Below, piece by piece: positions 49,082 to 59,716 of a DNA stretch of 64,000 nucleotides (its first letter is position 1; each line of letters starts with the position of its first letter). The DNA comes from Nitrosomonas sp. PY1 (lineage in GTDB: Bacteria; Pseudomonadota; Gammaproteobacteria; Burkholderiales; Nitrosomonadaceae): NCBI RefSeq assembly GCF_022836435.1, contig NZ_BQXC01000001.1, positions 1,872,121 through 1,936,120 on the forward strand, given 5' to 3'. The notes beneath the pieces were generated by a model. That model had not been told where the DNA came from, ran no database searches, and saw nothing but the letters and a program-made list of their open reading frames with translations. A program made the position numbers and the translations under genes.

Positions 49082-52000
49082 TCAATGCTGCTCCAAATCA
49101 ATATCCATTCCCAATGATCGGATCTCTTTAACTAACACATTAAACGACTCTGGCATTCCTGCATCAATTTTGTGATCTCCCTTAACAATACTTTCATATA
49201 CTTTGGTTCGCCCAGTTACATCATCAGATTTTACTGTCAGCATTTCTTGTAATGTATAAGCAGCGCCATACGCTTCTAGTGCCCAAACCTCCATCTCACC
49301 GAAGCGTTGTCCACCAAATTGCGCCTTTCCACCCAACGGCTGTTGCGTAACCAAGCTGTAAGGGCCCGTTGAACGAGCATGCATTTTATCATCCACCAAG
49401 TGGTGCAATTTCAGAACATGCATATATCCTACCGTTATGGATCGATCAAACACTTCACCCGTACGACCATCGTATAAGGTAACTTGACCTGATCTAGGCA
49501 ACCCCGCCAATTCCAACATATCTTTAATTTCACCTTCGGTAGCGCCATCGAATACCGGCGTTGCGAAAGGAACACCTTCTTTCAAGTTCTCAGCAAGTGC
49601 CAAAATGTCGGTATCGCTCAACGCAGAAATATTTTCCTTATTACCACCCGAGTTATAAATTTTATCAAGGAATTCTCTGATTTCTTGGACGTTTTTTTCC
49701 ATCCTTAACATTTCATCGATTCTTTTCCCAAGACCTTTGGCTGCCCAACCCAAATGCACTTCGAGAATTTGCCCCACATTCATTCGCGAAGGAACACCAA
49801 GTGGATTTAATACCACGTCAACAGGTGTGCCATCGGCCATATAAGGCATATCCTCTAAAGGAACAATTTTTGACACAACCCCTTTATTACCATGGCGACC
49901 TGCCATTTTATCCCCTGGCTGTAGGCGACGTTTAACGGCAATATAAATTTTTACCATTTTTTGCACACCGGGTGCTAACTCATCCCCTTGCGTCAATTTC
50001 TTTTTCTTTTCTTCAAAAGCTACATCAAATGTTTTACGCTTTTGCTTTACACTTTCATGTACTTGCTCGAGCTGTATGCTAGCTTCTTCATCCGCTAATC
50101 GAATATCAAACCAAAAATGTGGATCAAAGCTCCGCAAATACTCTGAAGTAATTTCCTTACCTTTACCCAGTTTCTGCGGTCCGCCAGTAGCGATCTTGCC
50201 AACTAATAAACGCTCTAGACGTTCAAATGCATCTTGTTCCATAATCCGCATCTGATCCGCCAAGTCCTTTTTATATTTGGCAAGTTCATCATCAATGATT
50301 TGCTGCGCTCGCTTATCGCGTTGTATTCCTTCTCGTGTAAATACTTGCACATCAATAACAGTCCCTGAAATGCCAGACGGAACACGTAAAGATGTGTCTT
50401 TTACGTCAGATGCCTTTTCACCAAAAATAGCACGCAATAATTTTTCTTCAGGAGTAAGTTGCGTTTCACCTTTAGGCGTCACTTTACCAATCAACACATC
50501 ACCAGCTTCGACCTCTGCGCCAATATAGACAATCCCTGATTCATCGAGTCGACCGAGTTGGTTCTCAGAGAGATTAGGAATATCTGCTGTAATTTCTTCA
50601 GTACCCAGTTTAGTATCTCTACTAACAACTGATAATTCCTCGATATGAATGGAAGTAAAACGGTCTTCAGCAACAATACGTTCAGAAATAAGGATTGAAT
50701 CCTCAAAGTTATAACCATTCCATGGCATAAATGCCACTAGCATATTTTGCCCTAGCGCAAGTTCGCCTAAATCAGTCGAAGCGCCATCTGCAATTACGTC
50801 ATCTTTGTCGATTTTGTTGCCGACCTTAACTAAAGGTCTCTGATTAATATTGGTATTTTGATTAGAACGTGTATATTTTGTTAGGTTATAAATATCCACG
50901 CCAACTTCACCAACAATAGTTTCATCATCATTAACTCGAATCACAATCCGCCCGGCATCAACATAATCGACAATTCCACCGCGACGTGCACGAACTGTTG
51001 TACCTGAGTGAACTGCGACCACCCGCTCAATTCCGGTACCTACAAGGGGTTTCTCTGCACGCAAGCAAGGAACAGCTTGGCGCTGCATATTGGATCCCAT
51101 AAGTGCACGATTTGCATCATCGTGTTCTAAGAAAGGAATAAGCGATGCAGCAACTGAAACAATCTGCGCAGGTGCGACATCAACATATTCAATGCGATCA
51201 GGCGAAGAAAGAGTAAATTCATTTTTATTTCGACAGGAAACAATTTCACTGATAAATTGATTCTCTTCATCCAATGCTGCATTTGCTTGCGCAATAATAA
51301 AATTACCTTCTTCGATTGCAGAAAGATAGTCAATCCGTTCCGTTACCTGACCACCTTCTACCCTTCTGTAAGGAGTTTCAATAAAACCATAGTCATTAGT
51401 TCTTGCATAAAGTGCTAACGAATTAATAAGACCAATATTCGGTCCCTCAGGGGTCTCAATAGGACACACTCGACCATAGTGCGTTGGATGAACGTCTCGA
51501 ACTTCAAAACCAGCTCTTTCACGCGTCAATCCTCCCGGCCCTAAAGCTGAAATACGTCGCTTATGCGTTATTTCAGAAAGGGGGTTGGTTTGATCCATAA
51601 ATTGAGATAATTGACTCGAACCAAAAAATTCGCGTGCTGCTGCAGAAACCGGTTTTGCATTGATCAAATCATGCGGCATCAAGTTATCCGATTCTGCTTG
51701 GCTAAGACGTTCTTTTACTGCACGCTCTACACGAACTAAGCCAGATCTGAATTGATTTTCTGCCAATTCACCTACTGAGCGAACACGTCGATTTCCTAAG
51801 TGATCAATATCATCAATTTCACCTCGACCGTTACGCAATTCCACTAAAATTTTAATGACTGCAATAATATCTTCATTGGATAACGTAGAAGATCCTTCTA
51901 ATTCGGTGCGTCCCACTCTACGGTTGAACTTCATTCTTCCCACAATGGACAAATCATATCGCTCTTCAGAATAAAATAATCCGTAAAACAACGCCTTAAC

Positions 52001-53155
52001 AGCTTCTTCCGTAGGCGGTTCTCCAGGACGCATCATACGATAAATTGCAACCTGTGCAGCCATTTCATCGACAGTTTCGTCAATTCGGAGTGTTTGAGAA
52101 ATATACGCACCATGATTCAAATCGTTGATGTAGAGCGTATTAATTTTTTTAATATTGGCCTTTCGTAACTTAGCTAATAACTCTTCCGTAATTTCATCGT
52201 TCGCTGAAGCTACAATTTCGCCAGTTTCCTTATCAACAATATGCTGCGCAAGAGCTCTGCCAAACAAAAAATCCTCAGGTACATCCAGTTGTTTAATGCC
52301 CATTTCTTGCATCTCACGAATGTGCTTGGCTGTAATACGTTTGTTTTTCTCAACAATCGTATTTTTATTTTTAGCAACAATATCAAAGCTCGCCACCTCA
52401 CCTCTTAATCGCTCTGGCACCAATTCAAATTGAATACCCTTATCAGAAAGGTAGAAACAGTCAAATACGAAAAACTCTTCTAATATTTGCTCAATCGTAC
52501 AACCAATCGCTTTTAATAGTGTAGTGACAGGCATTTTGCGACGGCGATCTATCCTAAAATAGAGACAATCTTTAGGATCAAACTCAAAATCTAACCAAGA
52601 GCCACGATAAGGAATAATACGTGCAGAGAATAATAATTTTCCTGACGAGTGCGTTTTACCACGATCATGCTCGAAAAAAACTCCGGGAGAACGGTGTAAC
52701 TGAGATACGATCACTCGTTCCGTGCCATTAATCACAAATGAACCGGTTTCCGTCATCAGAGGGATTTCCCCCATATAAACCTCTTGTTCTTTGACTTCTT
52801 TAACCGTTGGCTTCGAAGACTCTTTATCCATAATCGTCAACCGCACACGCGCCCTCAGTGGTGATGCATAAGTGAGGCCACGTTGTTGGCATTCTTTGAC
52901 ATCGAATACGGGTAACCCTAATTCGTAACTTATGAAATCCAGTCGTGCATTTTTAGTGTGACTCTCAATTGGAAAAATTGAATTAAAAGCAGCCTGAAGC
53001 CCTTGATTCTTACGCTTATTCGGTAGCATTTTTTCTTGCAAGAAAGCAGCATAAGATTCCAATTGAGTTGCGAGGAGAAATGGAATCGGCAATACACTTG
53101 CACGTTTAGCAAAGCTTTTACGAATACGCTTTTTCTCGGTGAATGAATAACTCAT
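49082..53155 (-). CDS. rpoB: RNA polymerase subunit beta
   Basis: The 1357-residue subunit is full length. The rifampicin-binding region reads [20 protein letters not shown], then [20 protein letters not shown], i.e. the sensitive consensus. The active-site motif [20 protein letters not shown] is present. A 166-bp gap containing a strong hairpin separates it from rplL. Confidence 0.98.
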   Translation of the reverse strand: MSYSFTEKKRIRKSFAKRASVLPIPFLLATQLESYAAFLQEKMLPNKRKNQGLQAAFNSIFPIESHTKNARLDFISYELGLPVFDVKECQQRGLTYASPLRARVRLTIMDKESSKPTVKEVKEQEVYMGEIPLMTETGSFVINGTERVIVSQLHRSPGVFFEHDRGKTHSSGKLLFSARIIPYRGSWLDFEFDPKDCLYFRIDRRRKMPVTTLLKAIGCTIEQILEEFFVFDCFYLSDKGIQFELVPERLRGEVASFDIVAKNKNTIVEKNKRITAKHIREMQEMGIKQLDVPEDFLFGRALAQHIVDKETGEIVASANDEITEELLAKLRKANIKKINTLYINDLNHGAYISQTLRIDETVDEMAAQVAIYRMMRPGEPPTEEAVKALFYGLFYSEERYDLSIVGRMKFNRRVGRTELEGSSTLSNEDIIAVIKILVELRNGRGEIDDIDHLGNRRVRSVGELAENQFRSGLVRVERAVKERLSQAESDNLMPHDLINAKPVSAAAREFFGSSQLSQFMDQTNPLSEITHKRRISALGPGGLTRERAGFEVRDVHPTHYGRVCPIETPEGPNIGLINSLALYARTNDYGFIETPYRRVEGGQVTERIDYLSAIEEGNFIIAQANAALDEENQFISEIVSCRNKNEFTLSSPDRIEYVDVAPAQIVSVAASLIPFLEHDDANRALMGSNMQRQAVPCLRAEKPLVGTGIERVVAVHSGTTVRARRGGIVDYVDAGRIVIRVNDDETIVGEVGVDIYNLTKYTRSNQNTNINQRPLVKVGNKIDKDDVIADGASTDLGELALGQNMLVAFMPWNGYNFEDSILISERIVAEDRFTSIHIEELSVVSRDTKLGTEEITADIPNLSENQLGRLDESGIVYIGAEVEAGDVLIGKVTPKGETQLTPEEKLLRAIFGEKASDVKDTSLRVPSGISGTVIDVQVFTREGIQRDKRAQQIIDDELAKYKKDLADQMRIMEQDAFERLERLLVGKIATGGPQKLGKGKEITSEYLRSFDPHFWFDIRLADEEASIQLEQVHESVKQKRKTFDVAFEEKKKKLTQGDELAPGVQKMVKIYIAVKRRLQPGDKMAGRHGNKGVVSKIVPLEDMPYMADGTPVDVVLNPLGVPSRMNVGQILEVHLGWAAKGLGKRIDEMLRMEKNVQEIREFLDKIYNSGGNKENISALSDTDILALAENLKEGVPFATPVFDGATEGEIKDMLELAGLPRSGQVTLYDGRTGEVFDRSITVGYMHVLKLHHLVDDKMHARSTGPYSLVTQQPLGGKAQFGGQRFGEMEVWALEAYGAAYTLQEMLTVKSDDVTGRTKVYESIVKGDHKIDAGMPESFNVLVKEIRSLGMDIDLEQH

Positions 53156-53269
53156 GAATTTTCTCCGAACGAAGAAGATAAGAAATTGAAAAAGCTTAAA
53201 TTAATGATAATTATCACTATCTTATATAATTGCTGATATTTTCATGAAAGCTTATTTATGAAATACCAA

Positions 53270-53301
53270 AAGGCCGGCAAGATTTAGAATCTACCAGCCT
53301 T
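53270..53301 (-). terminator. Hairpin between rplL and rpoB (partial terminator/attenuator)
   Basis: On the minus strand AAGGCTGGTAGATT pairs with AATCTTGCCGGCCTT around a CTA loop (about 14 pairs, one bulge, G-U pairs). The TTTTGG that follows is a weak T tract. It starts 20 nt after the rplL stop. Such a leaky terminator sets the ratio of ribosomal protein to polymerase synthesis in E. coli, and the same role is likely here. Confidence 0.6.
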
Positions 53302-53320
53302 AATTCTGTCTACCGACAGA

Positions 53321-53707
53321 TTATTTAATTTCGCAAGTTGCCCCAGCTTCAATCAATTGTTTTTGAATTGCTGCAGCATCCTCTTTCGATATACCCTCTT
53401 TAAGAGGCTTCGGTGCGCCATCGACTAAATCTTTAGCTTCTTTTAATCCCAAACCTGTAATTGCTCTGACAACTTTAATAACATTTACTTTACTTTCACC
53501 CGCAGTGGACAGGATAACAGTAAACTCTGTTTGTTCAGCCGCCGCAGGAGCAGCTCCACCTGCACCACCAGGCGCGGCAACAGCAACAGCTGCGGTTGCA
53601 ACGGCAGATACGCCAAATTTTTCTTCCATTTCTTTGATTAATTGCGACAACTCCAATACGGTCATATTTGCAATTGCATCTAATATTTCAGCCTTTTCTA
53701 CAGCCAT
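53321..53707 (-). CDS. rplL: 50S ribosomal protein L7/L12
   Basis: The 128-residue stalk protein has the N-terminal dimerisation domain ([20 protein letters not shown]), an Ala/Gly hinge around residues 38-58 and the C-terminal factor-binding domain ([20 protein letters not shown], then [16 protein letters not shown]). It follows rplJ by 51 bp. Confidence 0.98.
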   Translation of the reverse strand: MAVEKAEILDAIANMTVLELSQLIKEMEEKFGVSAVATAAVAVAAPGGAGGAAPAAAEQTEFTVILSTAGESKVNVIKVVRAITGLGLKEAKDLVDGAPKPLKEGISKEDAAAIQKQLIEAGATCEIK

Positions 53708-53758
53708 TATTTTCTCCTGGTTAAATTATGTGTGTTAATTACGAGTTAAATAGAAGTA

Positions 53759-54280
53759 TCATGAATTTTTACTATCACGCACCATCGCTAAACCACGAAC
53801 AAATTTCGTCGGAACCTCGTTAAGTGTTTGAACAAATTTACTAATAGGTGCTTGCATCGTTCCAAGTAATCTAGCCAATAATTCTTCACGGCTAGGCAAT
53901 GCAGCTAAAGCAGAAATTTCTTCTCGAGACATAACATGCTGTCCCATTGCTCCTGCTTTAATAACAAATTTCTCATTTCCTTTTGAAAATTCGTGTAGTA
54001 CCTTCGCAGCTGCAACAGGATCAGCGCTTATACCATATACAAGCGGGCCAACCATATGCTTAGCTAATTCTGCATAAGGTGTATCAGTTACAGCACGTCT
54101 TACGAGAGAATTTTTAATGACTCGAAAATAAATTCCCGATTCACGTGTTTTTGCTCGTAATTGGGTCATCTCACCCACTTCTATTCCTCGATATTCAGCA
54201 ATAATAATAGCTTGAGCATTCGCTACCTGTGCACTTACTTCCGCTACAATTGCTTTTTTATCATCAAGATTAAGACTCAA
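53759..54280 (-). CDS. rplJ: 50S ribosomal protein L10
   Basis: The 173-residue protein anchors the L7/L12 stalk to 23S rRNA. Family marks are [20 protein letters not shown], then [20 protein letters not shown], and [10 protein letters not shown]. The C-terminal helix binds L12 dimers. It is preceded by a long leader (54281-54599) that probably binds L10 itself for feedback control. Confidence 0.98.
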   Translation of the reverse strand: MSLNLDDKKAIVAEVSAQVANAQAIIIAEYRGIEVGEMTQLRAKTRESGIYFRVIKNSLVRRAVTDTPYAELAKHMVGPLVYGISADPVAAAKVLHEFSKGNEKFVIKAGAMGQHVMSREEISALAALPSREELLARLLGTMQAPISKFVQTLNEVPTKFVRGLAMVRDSKNS

Positions 54281-54599
54281 GGTACATTCTCCATCAGTAA
54301 AAACAGTGTTTGATTAGATAAGTCATACGCCTCATATTTATTTCCAAACACTATATAAACTGGTGACCATATAACCAGGAAAATCATTCCCGTTTGGATT
54401 CACCATCTACGCTGGGCAAGTCATTAATAAGCCACACTATAAAAACTGTGTGGTGATTTATCTCTTTCTAGGTTTAAGCCATTACAAAAACATTTCATAC
54501 TTTTATGTTCTATATGAAAAGACACTGTGTAAGCCCCAACGGTCTTTGATAATCTACTTGAATAAGCTTTTATGCGAAATTCAAGCAGTCCAAAGTTCT
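54281..54599 (-). promoter_or_regulatory. rplJ leader, probable L10 autoregulation region
   Basis: The 319 bp between rplA and rplJ carry no gene. On the minus strand I see GACCGTTGGGGCTTACACAG, a hairpin CCACAC-loop-GTGTGG (54432-54453), and a second stem CTGGT-loop-ACCAG (54360-54378). In E. coli the L10-L12 complex binds a structured leader at this place and represses translation of rplJL. The position and the structure fit, although the exact binding site is not proven. Confidence 0.5.
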
Positions 54600-55298
54600 T
54601 CATTGCTGCACAACGCTAGATTGATCCACCCGCACACCAATCCCCATCGTGCTGGAAAGGGATATCTTTCTTAAATAAATCCCCTTAGATGCTGCAGGTT
54701 TTGATTTATTTAATGCTTCTATCAAAGCCAATAAGTTTTGCTTCAATGCATCAATCTCAAAAGACGCTCGACCAATTGTACAGTGAATAACTCCCGTTTT
54801 ATCCGCTCTAAATTGAACTTGTCCAGCCTTCGCATTCTTAACAGCACCGGCAATATCTGTCGTGACAGTTCCAACTTTTGGATTTGGCATCAAACTACGT
54901 GGGCCAAGAATCTGTCCTAACTGACCAACCACTCTCATGGCATCTGGACTCGCAATTGCCACATCAAAATTAATATTTCCCAATTTAATATCAGCAGCCA
55001 GATCATCAAAACCAACAATATCTGCGCCAGCCTCCTGCGCCTCTTTTGCTTTGTCGCCTTGCGCAAATACTGCCACACGGACGGTTTTTCCGGTTCCCGC
55101 TGGTAGAACAACCGATCCACGCACAGCCTGATCCGATTTTTTTGCGTCAATACCGAGATTTACCGCAACATCTATAGACTCATTGAATTTCGCTGTTGCA
55201 TATTCCTTAACTAATGCTAGTGCATCGTTCAATGGATAAATCTTACTACGATCAACCTTTCCAATGATGGCTTTATAGCGCTTTGATATATGTGCCAT
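54600..55298 (-). CDS. rplA: 50S ribosomal protein L1
   Basis: The 232-residue protein of the L1 stalk shows the two-domain pattern [20 protein letters not shown], then [19 protein letters not shown], and [20 protein letters not shown]. It is the translational repressor of the rplKA operon in E. coli. It starts 1 bp after the rplK stop. Confidence 0.98.
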   Translation of the reverse strand: MAHISKRYKAIIGKVDRSKIYPLNDALALVKEYATAKFNESIDVAVNLGIDAKKSDQAVRGSVVLPAGTGKTVRVAVFAQGDKAKEAQEAGADIVGFDDLAADIKLGNINFDVAIASPDAMRVVGQLGQILGPRSLMPNPKVGTVTTDIAGAVKNAKAGQVQFRADKTGVIHCTIGRASFEIDALKQNLLALIEALNKSKPAASKGIYLRKISLSSTMGIGVRVDQSSVVQQ

Positions 55299-55299
55299 T

Positions 55300-55731
55300 T
55301 TATATACCCTCTACCTCAATACCCATACTTCTTGCACTACCCGCAATAGTCCTAACCGCAGCATTTAAATCTGCTGCAGTCAAATCTGGCATTTTTGTCT
55401 TTGCAATTTCTTCCGCTTGGCTTCTACTCAATTTACCCACTTTATCCAAATGCGGCCTAGCACTACCTTTGCCAACGCCTGCTGCTTTTTTGATCAAGAC
55501 AGATGCAGGGGTAGTTTTCATTACGAATGTAAAACTTTTGTCTGCATATGCGGTAATAATCACGGGAACTGGCAAGCCTGGCTCCATTTTTTGTGTTGCC
55601 GCATTAAAAGCCTTGCAAAACTCCATGATATTCAGTTGACGCTGCCCAAGTGCAGGTCCAATAGGAGGACTAGGATTTGCCTTGCCTGCTGGTACTTGTA
55701 ACTTAATATAGCCGATTATTTTTTTTGCCAC
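55300..55731 (-). CDS. rplK: 50S ribosomal protein L11
   Basis: The 143-residue protein of the GTPase-associated centre shows [20 protein letters not shown] and the C-terminal RNA-binding domain ending [16 protein letters not shown]. It follows nusG by 51 bp and is coupled to rplA. Confidence 0.98.
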   Translation of the reverse strand: MAKKIIGYIKLQVPAGKANPSPPIGPALGQRQLNIMEFCKAFNAATQKMEPGLPVPVIITAYADKSFTFVMKTTPASVLIKKAAGVGKGSARPHLDKVGKLSRSQAEEIAKTKMPDLTAADLNAAVRTIAGSARSMGIEVEGI

Positions 55732-55782
55732 TATTTTCTCCTTGAGGTATAAGCGAACAACCTACTTGTTCTCCCTCATAAA

Positions 55783-56316
55783 TTAAGATTTTTCTACTTG
55801 ATTAAAATCCAACTCCACCGGCGTAGGTCTACCGAATATAGAAACCGAAACTCTAAGCTTGCTTTTATCGTAATTTACATCTTCAACATTACCATGAAAA
55901 TCTGTAAAAGGTCCTTCTCTTACACGAACCGCCTCTCCCATTTCAAACAATATCTTGGGTTTAGGCTTTTCGATACCTTCTTGAATTTGTTGGAGAATAT
56001 TATCAACTTCTTTTTGACTGATTGGTGTGGGTCGCATCGCCGATCCTCCCACGAATCCCGTAACTTTATCGGTATTCTTTACCAAATGCCATGATTCATC
56101 CGACATTTCCATTTCGACCAGCACATAACCAGGGAAAAATTTCCGCTCACTGATACTTTTCTGACCGCTTTTCATTTCAATAACTTCTTCCACTGGAATT
56201 AAGATTTGACCAAACTTATCTTGCATACCAGCGCGCTCAATACGTTCTTTTAATGCACGTTGAACGCTTTTTTCATACCCTGAATAAGCGTGAACCACAT
56301 ACCATTTCTTATTCAT
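55783..56316 (-). CDS. nusG: Transcription termination/antitermination protein NusG
   Basis: The 177-residue factor has the NGN domain ([44 protein letters not shown]) that binds RNA polymerase. A C-terminal KOW domain ([20 protein letters not shown]) contacts Rho or S10. It follows secE by 23 bp. Confidence 0.98.
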   Translation of the reverse strand: MNKKWYVVHAYSGYEKSVQRALKERIERAGMQDKFGQILIPVEEVIEMKSGQKSISERKFFPGYVLVEMEMSDESWHLVKNTDKVTGFVGGSAMRPTPISQKEVDNILQQIQEGIEKPKPKILFEMGEAVRVREGPFTDFHGNVEDVNYDKSKLRVSVSIFGRPTPVELDFNQVEKS

Positions 56317-56339
56317 TCACTTTCCCTTTATGGAAGCTG

Positions 56340-56684
56340 TTACACTTCTTGATTCAAGAGCAATTTTACAAGTGACATCAAGGCAGCATCTATTAACCAT
56401 AAGAACAAAGCCATCGCAATAACAAACGCAAACACCACACCTGATGTTTGAAGAGTTTCTTTGCGGTTAGGCCAAACCACTTTTCTAGTTTCTTCTATAG
56501 ATTCTTTAGAGAATGCGTAAAATTCCTGCCCTTGCGTGGTAAATTTAGCAGCGATCCCAGCCAGCAAGAATCCAATCAGAATTGAAAGAACACGCAACAC
56601 CATTGGACTTTCACTGAGATAAATAAAACCCGCAATCCCTACGATAAAAAATACTAATACTAATAAAAGCTTCAGTTTATTCAC
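56340..56684 (-). CDS. secE: Preprotein translocase subunit SecE
   Basis: The 114-residue protein has three membrane segments, the E. coli-like long form. The conserved cytoplasmic and amphipathic segment is FSKESIEETRKVVWPNRKET, directly before the last helix. It stabilises SecY. The location before nusG is standard. Confidence 0.96.
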   Translation of the reverse strand: MNKLKLLLVLVFFIVGIAGFIYLSESPMVLRVLSILIGFLLAGIAAKFTTQGQEFYAFSKESIEETRKVVWPNRKETLQTSGVVFAFVIAMALFLWLIDAALMSLVKLLLNQEV

Positions 56685-56846
56685 ACTAACAAGGTCCTTT
56701 GCATCCCAGTTCTAGGCATAACAGCAACCTATCTATAAAATAGTTACACATCTTTTGGAGTAATATGACAAGCTTTATATTGCAATTTAGAAAATCATTA
56801 TACTAATTATATTTTTTGCATTTGCAGTTTCTCTCGAATAATAACG

Positions 56847-56922
56847 TGGCAGGCCAGGAGGGCATCGAACCCCCAACCTTCGGTTTTGGAGACCGACGCT
56901 CTGCCAATTGAGCTACTGGCCT
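56847..56922 (-). tRNA. tRNA-Trp (anticodon CCA)
   Basis: The 76-nt cloverleaf runs AGGCCAG ... CTGGCCT-GCCA with anticodon loop CTCCAAA and T arm TGGGGGTTCGATGCCCTCC. The CCA end is encoded. It lies between tuf and secE, the usual place. Confidence 0.97.
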
Positions 56923-56993
56923 TTATTATTAACATTTATGATATGAGAGTTCTTTCGTAAATAAAATTCAATTCTCTGAAACAAAATAACAAA

Positions 56994-58184
56994 TTACTCA
57001 ATAATTTTTGCGACGACACCGGCGCCAACGGTTCTTCCGCCTTCTCTTATCGCAAAACGTAAGCCTTCTTCCATCGCAATCGGCGCAATCAAATTGACTG
57101 TTACCGATACATTATCTCCTGGCATCACCATCTCCGTACCAGCAGGTAACTCAATCGCACCTGTCACATCAGTCGTCCTAAAATAAAATTGTGGACGATA
57201 ACCCGGAAAAAATGGTGTATGCCTACCGCCCTCTTCTTTACTCAACACATATATCTCTGCTGTAAACTTGGTATGCGGCGATATACTACCAGGCTTCGCC
57301 AACACCTGACCCCGCTCCACCTCTTCTCGCTTCGTACCGCGTAACAGTATGCCCACATTGTCACCAGCTTGACCTTGGTCCAGCAATTTCCTAAACATCT
57401 CGACACCCGTGCATACCGTCTTTAGCGTCGGCTTAATACCTACAATCTCAATCTCTTCCCCAACTTTGATTATGCCCCTTTCCACTCGACCAGTAACCAC
57501 AGTCCCACGACCAGATATCGAAAAAACATCCTCTACCGGCATAATAAACGCACCATCAATTGCGCGCTCCGGTTGCGGTATGTAACTATCCAATGCATCA
57601 GCAAGCTTTAAGATCGCACCTTCACCTATATCACCAGAATCCCCTTCCAATGCCTTTAGCGCTGACCCTACAATAATCGGAGTATCATCTCCAGGAAATT
57701 CATATTTCGACAGTAACTCGCGAATTTCCATCTCTACCAATTCAATCAACTCAGCATCGTCGACCATGTCCGCTTTATTCATGAATACAATGATGTACGG
57801 AACACCTACTTGACGCGCCAACAATATATGCTCACGCGTTTGCGGCATCGGACCATCTGCTGCAGATACCACTAAAATCGCCCCATCCATCTGCGCAGCA
57901 CCTGTAATCATATTCTTCACATAGTCCGCATGACCCGGACAATCCACATGCGCATAATGACGCTTCTCTGTCTCATATTCCACATGTGCCGTGTTAATCG
58001 TTATACCCCGTGCACGCTCTTCAGGCGCCGAATCAATTTGCGCATAACTCTTCGCTTCCCCACCAAATTTCTTCGTCAATATCGTCGTAATCGCCGCCGT
58101 CAGCGTCGTCTTACCATGATCCACATGACCTATCGTCCCTACATTTACGTGTGGCTTCGACCGCTCAAATTTACTCTTCGCCAT
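56994..58184 (-). CDS. tuf: Elongation factor Tu
   Basis: The 396-residue GTPase delivers aminoacyl-tRNA to the ribosome. The G motifs are [22 protein letters not shown] and SALK. The switch I region [13 protein letters not shown] and the C-terminal domains are complete. It lies between tRNA-Thr and tRNA-Trp, the tufB arrangement. Codons end in C more often than in the flanking genes, consistent with very high expression. Confidence 0.98.
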   Translation of the reverse strand: MAKSKFERSKPHVNVGTIGHVDHGKTTLTAAITTILTKKFGGEAKSYAQIDSAPEERARGITINTAHVEYETEKRHYAHVDCPGHADYVKNMITGAAQMDGAILVVSAADGPMPQTREHILLARQVGVPYIIVFMNKADMVDDAELIELVEMEIRELLSKYEFPGDDTPIIVGSALKALEGDSGDIGEGAILKLADALDSYIPQPERAIDGAFIMPVEDVFSISGRGTVVTGRVERGIIKVGEEIEIVGIKPTLKTVCTGVEMFRKLLDQGQAGDNVGILLRGTKREEVERGQVLAKPGSISPHTKFTAEIYVLSKEEGGRHTPFFPGYRPQFYFRTTDVTGAIELPAGTEMVMPGDNVSVTVNLIAPIAMEEGLRFAIREGGRTVGAGVVAKIIE

Positions 58185-58238
58185 GATCCGCTCCCTTTTT
58201 TACGTACAAACCCTTTAATTCACAATAATCTTAGCCTA

Positions 58239-58313
<75 letters not shown>

Positions 58314-58362
58314 AAGCATAACTCTATTTAATGCTTATTCGCTTCGCAATGATTTACACAAT

Positions 58363-58436
58363 TGGAGCGGGTGAAGGGAATCGAACCCTCGTCGTAAGCT
58401 TGGAAGGCTTCTGCTCTACCATTGAGCTACACCCGC
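58363..58436 (-). tRNA. tRNA-Gly (anticodon TCC)
   Basis: The 74-nt cloverleaf runs GCGGGTG ... CACCCGC-TCCA with anticodon loop CTTCCAA and T arm GAGGGTTCGATTCCCTT. The CCA end is encoded. Confidence 0.97.
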
Positions 58437-58523
58437 ACAAATACTACTAAGAATATGCTTTACCATCACTTGCAAAATATACAACCTCGCTAGGCCATAC
58501 ATTTTTACCACTAACCAATTGAC

Positions 58524-58609
<86 letters not shown>

Positions 58610-58623
58610 AAGCGAAACCGCGA

Positions 58624-58652
58624 ATTATGAATATTTTACTGCTATAAGTCAA
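58624..58652 (-). promoter_or_regulatory. Promoter of the tRNA-Tyr-Gly-Thr-tuf transcript
   Basis: On the minus strand TTGACT and CATAAT are separated by 17 nt, each matching consensus at 5 of 6. A start near 58617 would lie about 8 nt before tRNA-Tyr. The GC-rich AATTCGCGG after the -10 box resembles the discriminator of stringently controlled promoters. Confidence 0.65.
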
Positions 58653-58728
58653 TCTGATAGTAATAAGTGCCACAGATAGATTAGAAGATTACGGATACTT
58701 TAGTCATAACACTCATCTCATTGATAAG

Positions 58729-59709
58729 CTAAATCAGGCGGATACGTGGATCAACTAAAGTATAAGATATATCCGTCAAAATAAGCCCGATGATGTAAAG
58801 CACGGACCCCAAGAACACCATTGACCGAACAATAGCAAAATCCTGAGAATTGATTGCATCAATCGTATAGCTACCTAGACCGGGAACACCAAAAAACGAT
58901 TCGATTAACAAGCTTCCCATAAATAGCAACGGCACAACTGCAATTGCCCCAGTCATAATTGGAATCATCGCATTTTTTAAAACATGCTTGAACAATACCA
59001 AATACTCTGCCAACCCTTTGGCGCGTGCTGTACGTACATAATCTTTATTCATTTCTTCCAAGAAAATAGTTCGATACCAACGAATATTTGCTCCCGCGCT
59101 GCTTAGTATTCCAATAATCACCGGCAATATCAGAAACTTGCTGATGTCCAGCCCGTCTCCATATCCAGAAATAGGCACTAAACGCCATAACTTCCCTAAC
59201 AAAAACTGCCCCGAGATGATATAAAACAGACCTGAAATCGACATCAATGCCACACACAAAACCATACCCCAGAAATCAATATAAGTAGCCCGAAAAAATA
59301 CCATCAATAACGCGAAACTCACATAGCTTGCTAGTCCTAGAAAAAATACTGGAGCCGCAATTGCCAGACTGGGCAACATGCGTGATTTCATTTCTTCGGC
59401 AATATCACGCCCATCATCTGCTTGACCAAATTCAAACAAAAACATTGCAACCGATTTTTCAAAAAAAATTGTCTCAGTCAATTGATTTTTCAGGTTTTCT
59501 TTTTGCGAATTGAAAAACAATGGCTTGTCATAACCTTTATCAGACTTCCACTTTTCTATCGCTTCAAGAGTCACGTGCTTCATCCCCAATTGCATACGTG
59601 CCATATCATCCGGTGTATTCACAACAAAAAAAAGCGCGAAAGTAATCAAGTTCACGCCAATTAAAATTGGAATAGCATACAAAATACGTCGCACAATATA
59701 GTCAAGCAT
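58729..59709 (-). CDS. Oligopeptide-type ABC transporter permease (DppB/OppB/YejB family)
   Basis: The 326-residue inner-membrane permease begins with the family N-terminus YIVRRILYAIPILIGVNLIT. It has about six hydrophobic segments and an EAA-type loop DYVRTARAKGLAEYLVLFKH. GVPGLGSYTIDAINSQDFAI and a final LVDPRIRLI are family marks. It lies 7 bp after the binding-protein gene. The partner permease and the ATPases usually encoded next are absent: downstream comes the tRNA-tuf block in the same direction. The substrate (peptides or other) is unknown. Confidence 0.9.
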   Translation of the reverse strand: MLDYIVRRILYAIPILIGVNLITFALFFVVNTPDDMARMQLGMKHVTLEAIEKWKSDKGYDKPLFFNSQKENLKNQLTETIFFEKSVAMFLFEFGQADDGRDIAEEMKSRMLPSLAIAAPVFFLGLASYVSFALLMVFFRATYIDFWGMVLCVALMSISGLFYIISGQFLLGKLWRLVPISGYGDGLDISKFLILPVIIGILSSAGANIRWYRTIFLEEMNKDYVRTARAKGLAEYLVLFKHVLKNAMIPIMTGAIAVVPLLFMGSLLIESFFGVPGLGSYTIDAINSQDFAIVRSMVFLGSVLYIIGLILTDISYTLVDPRIRLI

Positions 59710-59716
59710 TGCTATT